Shown one piece after another: positions 7,890-12,245 of a stretch of 12,245 nt of DNA (within the stretch, counting starts at the first letter, position 1; every line of letters starts with the position of its first letter). A model generated the notes under the pieces. That model saw nothing but the letters and a program-made list of their open reading frames with translations, was not told where the DNA came from and did no database searches. Source of the DNA: Candidatus Latescibacterota bacterium (GTDB lineage: Bacteria > Latescibacterota > UBA2968 > UBA8231); contig JAGWBY010000062.1 in assembly GCA_021295675.1 (NCBI GenBank), forward strand, positions 53,349 through 65,593. Reading direction: 5' to 3'. Made by a program: the position numbers and the translations under genes.

Positions 7890-9461
7890 ATGTTTAACTG
7901 TGCGTTGTTAGTGTTGCTGGCTGTGGGGCTAGTTTCGTGCGGAGACAAAGGGACGGGACCGTCGCCGCTGGAACAAGCGCAGACCGACCGAGAGATATTG
8001 GTGGCACTCTACCATGCAGCCGATGGTCCCAACTGGAAGAGCCAGAGAAACTGGTTGACTTCCAACGATCTCTCGACTTGGCATGGCGTCACCGTTGCCA
8101 ACGGTCGTGTCACGCACCTAATGCTTTATTACAATGGTCTGTCGGGAGAAATCCCCGCCGAACTGGGCCGCCTATCCAGCCTGACGAAATTGGATCTTTC
8201 TGGTAATAATCTGTCGGGGGAAATTCCTGCCGAATTAGGCAACCTGACCAACCTGACGTACCTGAATCTTACTTATAATCGTAATTTTGGTCGTAATGGT
8301 CTGTCGGGGGAAGTCCCCACCGAATTGGCCAACCTATCCAAACTTAGGCTTCTACATCTTTCTGCTAATCGTCTATCGGGGGAAATCCCCGCCGAACTGG
8401 GAAACTTGACCAGCCTAACGTCCCTGAGGCTCTTTTATAACAATCTGTCGGGGGAAATCCCCACCGAATTGGGAAACCTGACCAACCTTAGAACTCTGAT
8501 GCTTCATCAGAACAATCTATCGGGGGAAATCCCCACCGAATTAGGAAACCTGACCAACCTGACGAAGCTGTGGCTTTTGCGTAATGATCTATCGGGGGAA
8601 ATTCCAGCCGAATTGGGTAACCTGACCAACCTTAGAAGCCTGATGCTTGGAAGTAATGATCTATCGGGGGAAATCCCAGCTAAACTGGGCAACCTGACCA
8701 ACCTGACTATGCTGTCACTTGGAGGTAATGAACTGTCGGGAGCGATACCCGCCGAGTTGGGCAACCTGACCAATCTGACGGAACTGTGGCTTGAAGGTAA
8801 TAATTTATCGGAGATGATACCCGCCGAATTGGGCCGTCTATCCAACCTCAGGCTCCTGAGGCTTTCCGATAATAATCTATTGGGGGCGATACCCGCCGAA
8901 TTGGGCAACCTGACCGACCTGACGGATCTAGGGCTTTCTGATAATAATCTGTCAGGGATGATTCCCACTGAGTTGGACCGCCTAGCCAACTTGGTGTCCT
9001 TGGTTCTTTCTGATAACAATCTGTCGGGGGAGATTCCAGACGAGTTGAGCAATCTGGTCAACCTGAGGAGACTATGGCTTGCTGGTAATGGTCTGTCGGG
9101 GGCGATACCCGCCGAGTTGGGCAACCTGACCAGCCTGAAGGAGCTGTGGCTTGCTGATAATAATCTGTCGGGGGTGATACCCGCCGAGTTGGGCAACCTA
9201 GCAGATCTGACGGAACTGTTTCTTTCAGATAATGATCTGTCGGGGGAAATCCCGGGCGAATTGGGCCGCCTAGCCAACTTGACGGAACTGGAGCTTTTTT
9301 CTAATCCGTCATTGACCGGCCCGCTTCCGCAGCGCCTAACGGATTTGTCGGAACTGAGGACACTTAGGTTCGAGGACACGGGGCTTTGTGCGCCGCTTGA
9401 TGCAGACTTCCAGACTTGGCTTGACGGCGTTAACCACGTGCGAGGCTCCGATTGTCAATGA
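7890..9461 (+). CDS. Leucine-rich-repeat lipoprotein (plant-type LRR), exported
   Basis: A 523-residue lipoprotein. Residues 1-17 (MFNCALLVLLAVGLVSC) form a signal peptide with a good lipobox (LVSC, Cys17), although the n-region lacks Lys or Arg. The start is fixed by an in-frame TAG at 7878-7880 and by GAGG just upstream. A short linker leads into the usual N-cap of this family (DREILVALYHAADGPNWK...NWLTSNDLSTWHGV, about 33-68). Residues 84-498 are 17 repeats of 24 residues with consensus LSGEIPAELGNLTNLTxLxL, the plant-specific LRR class. A C-terminal cap (499-523) contains Cys500 and Cys522, a possible disulfide. Such proteins are expected at the cell surface or in the periplasm and usually bind proteins or glycans; the ligand here is unknown. 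The enolase gene ends 51 bases upstream. Repeat DNA is strongly homogenised (see the repeat entry). Confidence 0.93.
   Translation: MFNCALLVLLAVGLVSCGDKGTGPSPLEQAQTDREILVALYHAADGPNWKSQRNWLTSNDLSTWHGVTVANGRVTHLMLYYNGLSGEIPAELGRLSSLTKLDLSGNNLSGEIPAELGNLTNLTYLNLTYNRNFGRNGLSGEVPTELANLSKLRLLHLSANRLSGEIPAELGNLTSLTSLRLFYNNLSGEIPTELGNLTNLRTLMLHQNNLSGEIPTELGNLTNLTKLWLLRNDLSGEIPAELGNLTNLRSLMLGSNDLSGEIPAKLGNLTNLTMLSLGGNELSGAIPAELGNLTNLTELWLEGNNLSEMIPAELGRLSNLRLLRLSDNNLLGAIPAELGNLTDLTDLGLSDNNLSGMIPTELDRLANLVSLVLSDNNLSGEIPDELSNLVNLRRLWLAGNGLSGAIPAELGNLTSLKELWLADNNLSGVIPAELGNLADLTELFLSDNDLSGEIPGELGRLANLTELELFSNPSLTGPLPQRLTDLSELRTLRFEDTGLCAPLDADFQTWLDGVNHVRGSDCQ
8139..9383 (+). repeat. Tandem array of 17 LRR units (72 bp each) within the LRR lipoprotein gene
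   Basis: Seventeen in-frame units begin at CTG/CTA/TTA Leu codons. Fifteen are exactly 72 bp; unit 2 is 90 bp (six extra residues, YNRNFGRNG region, 8282-8300) and unit 16 is 75 bp, which accounts for the total of 1245 bp. The 14-mer AACCTGACCAACCT occurs in units 2, 5, 6, 7 and 8, showing identity at synonymous sites. Units 3-8 and 13 mostly carry GGGGGAAAT (SGEIP), whereas units 9, 11 and 14 carry GCGATACCC (SGAIP/LGAIP), suggesting blocks of separate duplication history. Confidence 0.93.
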
Positions 9462-9568
9462 AACAGATCCTTGGCATTGCGGGTTCACTCCCACTCGTCG
9501 CCCAATGAGCACACTTCTTTCAAGCCCTTTAACCCCGCTGCCCTTAGCTGCAAACCCTCCCTCACCCA

Positions 9569-11096
9569 TTACACCTTGCGCTCGGCAGGCCCCAAGTCCG
9601 GATCGACATAAGCGCGATGGAAATTCCTACCCTTGAGGTACTTGGTCTCCAACTCGACATCGGTCAGGGTGCAGTAGGGATCGGCTAAATCCGCGTCGCG
9701 CTCCAACAGCGTCACTTCAATGCGGTTTTTGCCCCGCACCGGCCAGTGAGCCGCGTCCAATTTGAAAATGTGCCAATACCCGCCCATCACCCGATAGCGC
9801 GGGCCGTCCATCTTGTAGAGCGAATTGATCTTGCGCCGCAGGTCGTCGGGCAGAATTTGGCCGTTGAGCGCAAACTGAATGCGATCGGTCTCGACATTGC
9901 CGTGGATGCGGAAGCGCAGCAAAACTTCGTGGACCCGGTCGGCCTCCCCCCATTTTTGCAGATCGTCGGCAATGGTCAGTTCCAACTCGACGGGTTGGTC
10001 CAGATCCAATTGACGCGGTAGCGGATTGGGCCGACTGACCGCAGGACCATCTTGGGTGTTAGTGAGCAAGAAGTAGTATTTGTCCTTGGCCGCCATAATG
10101 CTGGGGTAGGGCAACTCTCTGAGCTTCTCGTAAAAGGACGCCTCGTACGGCCACAAGTGGAACCACTCGGAAACATAGAGGCCGTCAACGCCTTGATCCC
10201 AAAAATTGCAGGCCGCGGCCCGCAGCATAGACAGGGGCGCGTCGAGCAAGCGGTCGGAAAAAACCATGCCGTTCAAAGGAGCCAATAGGCGGCAGGGCGT
10301 CCCTTGGGTGAGGCCGAGGAATTCGGCGTGGTCGGCCTGCATTTTCTGCGACGATCACATCGACCAGACCCCGTTTGACCCATTCCTCGGGGTCGAGTCC
10401 GGCGCGGGCGCAATCGTCCAAGCGGTCGGGAATATGCACCACCAGCTCTTTGTCGGTGCCGCTTTGTTTGACTGCTTCGTGGACCCGGCCGATCCAGTCG
10501 GTCATCAGAGAGCGCCCAGCGTCGGTTTCGTCGGGGTGGAAGAAATAGGGCATTTGGTTGAGCTGTAGTTCAAAGCCGTCGGCCGGATACTCGCTCATCA
10601 CTTCCTCGTCGCGGACCTCCGGGTGCTTGAAGTCGAGGCCGTCCAAGCCAGGGAACTCCGGGTCGAGATCGCCAGCCGCGCCAATTTCGAGGTGCTGATT
10701 CTCAATGCGGAAATTGGAACAGCGCGTCGCGGCGTGGTCAACGCCGCCGCGCTGCACGATTAGAGTGGGATAAACCTGAATGCCCAACTCGTGAGCCCGG
10801 TCACAGACCAAGCGCAAGGGGTCGTGCCCAGCGTCGATGAGGGACTTGGCGTTTTGCCAAGCGCGGCGAAAGACGTAGTGATCCCAGACCTCGACATTGT
10901 GCCCCATCAACTCGCTGGCCCGAGTGTCGTGCAGCATGGTGCGGCCCTCGCCCAAGCAGAAGGCGATGGCTTCGACCGTGGTGCCGGCCAATTCATCGAC
11001 CAAGGCGATGTATTCCTCGGGAGCCATGGGCGGCTCGTAGCGGTAGATGTGGGGATGCCGGCCGTCGTGGTAGTACATGATCTTGGGTTGGCTCAT
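9569..11096 (-). pseudogene. GHL10-like glycosidase / TIM-barrel protein, single frameshift
   Basis: A conceptual 508-residue protein read on the minus strand from ATG at 11096 (SD AAAAGGA, 7 bases upstream) to TAA at 9569. The first 251 residues end in ...LVDVIVAE. A frame change in the A4 run at 10342-10345 (one A too many) then leads into MQADHAEFLGLTQG, which continues the barrel. The N-terminal half carries features of glycosidase-like TIM barrels: DRAHELGIQVYPTLIV (about 99-114), FRIENQHLEIGAAGDLD, then EYPADGFELQLNQMPYFFHP (about 169-188), where DGFEL resembles the family's strand motif ending in a candidate catalytic acid. After the break, VDGLYVSEWFHLWPYE is the last barrel strand. 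A C-terminal beta-sandwich follows (from about VELELTIADDL to the end, including GYWHIFKLDA). No signal peptide, so probably cytoplasmic. Substrate cannot be read. Lies downstream of the isomerase-like gene and may share its transcript. Either a true recent pseudogene or a homopolymer error. Confidence 0.75.
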
Positions 11097-11103
11097 GGCG
11101 CGA

Positions 11104-11123
11104 TCCTTTTCATTGCAAAAAGG
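11104..11123 (-). promoter_or_regulatory. Small hairpin covering the Shine-Dalgarno of the glycosidase-like gene
   Basis: On the minus strand CCTTTT (11123-11118), a 7-base loop TGCAATG, and AAAAGG (11110-11105) form a perfect 6-bp stem whose 3' arm is the Shine-Dalgarno sequence AAAAGGA. The pairing could lower initiation. The stem is AT-rich with only two G-C pairs, so it may be chance. Confidence 0.22.
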
Positions 11124-11188
11124 CGGGCAGATATAGCCATCCTGAATGAGTTGAACGATTCGAGAAGCGGCTTATCTTGTCAATACCA

Positions 11189-11220
11189 TTCTGCGTCCAT
11201 CTGCGTCTATCTGCGGATCA
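11189..11220. repeat. Three copies of a 10-bp motif (TCTGCGTCTA-like)
   Basis: Three consecutive near-identical 10-mers, reading approximately TCTGCGTCCA, TCTGCGTCTA and TCTGCGGATC on the plus strand, lie immediately after the stop codon of the isomerase-like gene (minus strand). The 10-bp spacing matches one DNA helical turn. I recall motifs of this kind (CTGCG at 10-bp spacing) in intergenic regions of some uncultured-bacterium genomes, but cannot verify that here. Function unknown. Confidence 0.6.
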
Positions 11221-12114
11221 TTAATGGACATCCACGCCCACCTTTTGCGCCACCTCGTGAATGTAATTGCGCGCCCGCGTGTTTTCCCAGTCTGTGTCTG
11301 GGTAATTGACGTACACCGGCGAGGCGACCGTCCCCGAAATGCCGACATCTCGGTAGTGCTCTATGGTGAGCAGCACATCCTCGTCCAGGTCTCCCAGACG
11401 TCTCAGATAGGTCTCGTAGTCGAGCTGCCCCATCCCTAGGGGCACCTCGTCGAGTTTGGTCACCCAGTGGGAAGCATCCAAGGACACATCCTTGGCGTGG
11501 GCTGCGATAATGTCCGGGCCGAGCAAATCAAAGGCGTAGTCGAGAAAGGCCGTAGTATTGTAATAGGTCCGGTGGGTAGTCATATTGACCGGGTCGAGGA
11601 TCACTTTGAGTCGCGGCGAGGCCACGTCGTCGAGCAAACGGCGCAGTTGTGCGGGTGCATCGAGCGGGCCGCGATTGCCGGGGTGGACGCCCAAATCGAC
11701 GCCTAGATTTTCGGCTTCGGTCACCACTTCAGCCATGCCCTGTACCAGTCGGTGCCAGACCTCATCGGCCCACAAGTCTCCTTCTTCGGGACCGTTGGCA
11801 ATAACGCTGACGCCAACGCAGTGGGCCTTGAGAGCGCGGGCGGTGCGCAAGCCTTGGGACAGGGACTCGCTGGCTTCTCGGCGAATATCGGGATCGGGAC
11901 TGGCTAGAGGCCAGCCGCAGTGGTACAGGGTAACTTCGCCGATAAAGCAACCCTGCGCTTCGACCGCGGCTCGGCACCGCTGCAACTGTTCCAGGTGCCA
12001 ATCGTGCGCGGCGATATGGCCGATTCCCTTGACGCCTATACGGGCTAGACGCTGCAAGGTCCCGTCGATGTCGTCGGGGTTGACGCCGCTCCAGAATGCC
12101 ACGCCCAAGCGCAT
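11221..12114 (-). CDS. Sugar phosphate isomerase/epimerase-like TIM-barrel protein (xylose isomerase-like, AP endonuclease 2 fold)
   Basis: A 297-residue protein from ATG at 12114 to TAA at 11221. This start is preferred over an in-frame start at 12171 because GGGAG lies 7 bases upstream and MRLGVAFW begins the first barrel strand. Barrel segments visible in order: MRLGVAFWSG (1-10), GVKGIGHIAAHDWHL (27-41), GCFIGEVTLYHCGWPL (55-70), HCVGVSVIANGPEEGDLW (98-115), LGVDLGVHPGNRGPL (137-151), LKVILDPVN (169-177), IIAAHAKDV (202-210) and VLLTIEHYRD (247-256). Candidate metal ligands are H144, D174, H206 and E252; in most relatives the first position is Glu, so H144 is atypical. Relatives act on keto-sugars, inositols or sugar acids, but the substrate cannot be inferred. 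No signal peptide, so cytoplasmic. It is the first gene of the minus-strand pair, 124 bases ahead of the glycosidase-like gene. Confidence 0.9.
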   Translation of the reverse strand: MRLGVAFWSGVNPDDIDGTLQRLARIGVKGIGHIAAHDWHLEQLQRCRAAVEAQGCFIGEVTLYHCGWPLASPDPDIRREASESLSQGLRTARALKAHCVGVSVIANGPEEGDLWADEVWHRLVQGMAEVVTEAENLGVDLGVHPGNRGPLDAPAQLRRLLDDVASPRLKVILDPVNMTTHRTYYNTTAFLDYAFDLLGPDIIAAHAKDVSLDASHWVTKLDEVPLGMGQLDYETYLRRLGDLDEDVLLTIEHYRDVGISGTVASPVYVNYPDTDWENTRARNYIHEVAQKVGVDVH

Positions 12115-12121
12115 AGTTGTA

Positions 12122-12126
12122 CTCCC
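12122..12126 (-). promoter_or_regulatory. Shine-Dalgarno that fixes the start of the isomerase-like gene
   Basis: On the minus strand GGGAG is followed by seven bases (TACAACT) and then ATG at 12114. This is the only good ribosome binding site near the 5' end and sets the start 19 codons inside the longest open frame. Confidence 0.6.
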
Positions 12127-12245
12127 TGTTGGAATTGAGCCTAATATTGGGCGATTGGTTGCCGGGGACAAGCCGGGTGGAGGAAGCGGTTTATAGGATC
12201 GCGGCGTTTGACTTTCTGCGCGAAAATATCTTGAATACCGGATTG

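Noticed and set aside
8507..9379. A 290-codon open frame antisense to the LRR array with its own repeated pattern (PNSAGIxPDRLL)
   Set aside because: It is the reverse complement of the 72-bp LRR units; the periodicity is inherited from the plus-strand repeats, and there is no start context or family resemblance.
8139..9383. Regular repeats considered as a CRISPR array or other noncoding repeat
   Set aside because: The 72-bp units are in frame, keep a 24-residue LRR consensus throughout and lack unique spacers.
9462..9568. Imperfect inverted repeat CATTG(C)GG / CCCAATG (9475-9507) between the convergent genes
   Set aside because: Seven base pairs with a bulge and a 17-base loop, and no T tract on either side; too weak to call a bidirectional terminator.
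11585..12196. A 203-codon plus-strand open frame opposite the isomerase-like gene
   Set aside because: Ser/Arg/Pro-rich shadow; the minus strand carries the barrel motifs and a good ribosome binding site.
12115..12245. Possible sigma-70-like boxes (TTGTCC ... TATTAG, or TATAAA) upstream of the isomerase-like gene on the minus strand
   Set aside because: Spacing (19) and matches (4 of 6 each) are poor, so no promoter is called. No gene is seen between 12115 and the right edge.

Overview
This looks like a chromosomal segment of a GC-rich, Gram-negative-type (diderm), uncultured-style bacterium. A complete tripartite efflux system, lipoproteins and periplasmic proteins all imply an outer membrane. 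The mix of an enolase-superfamily enzyme, a xylose-isomerase-like sugar epimerase, a GHL10-like glycosidase and a plant-type LRR lipoprotein resembles gene content of Poribacteria, Latescibacterota and similar marine or sponge-associated lineages. That taxonomic placement is an inference from family flavour, not a measurement. No phage, plasmid, IS, CRISPR, tRNA or rRNA signal was found.

Layout. Plus strand, about 150-6590: a resistance-nodulation-division (RND) efflux locus in the order outer-membrane factor (TolC-like), membrane-fusion lipoprotein, RND pump. The outer-membrane factor carries an N-terminal periplasmic-binding-protein-like domain. As written it is broken by four frame changes that cancel to net zero, while the two downstream genes are intact. 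Plus strand, 6627-7838: an enolase-superfamily protein after a strong Shine-Dalgarno sequence, separated from the pump by a weak terminator-like hairpin. Plus strand, 7890-9461: a lipoprotein with 17 plant-type leucine-rich repeats whose DNA shows recent duplication. Minus strand, 12114 to 9569: a sugar phosphate isomerase/epimerase-type TIM barrel followed by a glycosidase-like protein that is broken once at an A4 run. The two strands converge at 9462-9568.

How it fits together. The pump genes form a classic operon: a stop/start overlap or very short gap between the first two and 13 bases between the second and third. The enolase-like, isomerase-like and glycosidase-like proteins are plausibly part of carbohydrate or sugar-acid scavenging, although no substrate can be read from the sequence. 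The LRR lipoprotein is probably an exported adhesion or recognition protein with no evident link to its neighbours.

I did not find a convincing new biological system. The best leads are the frameshifted binding-protein/TolC fusion, the atypical ligand residues in the enolase and isomerase family members, the higher-order structure of the LRR array, and a 10-bp-period repeat at 11189-11220.
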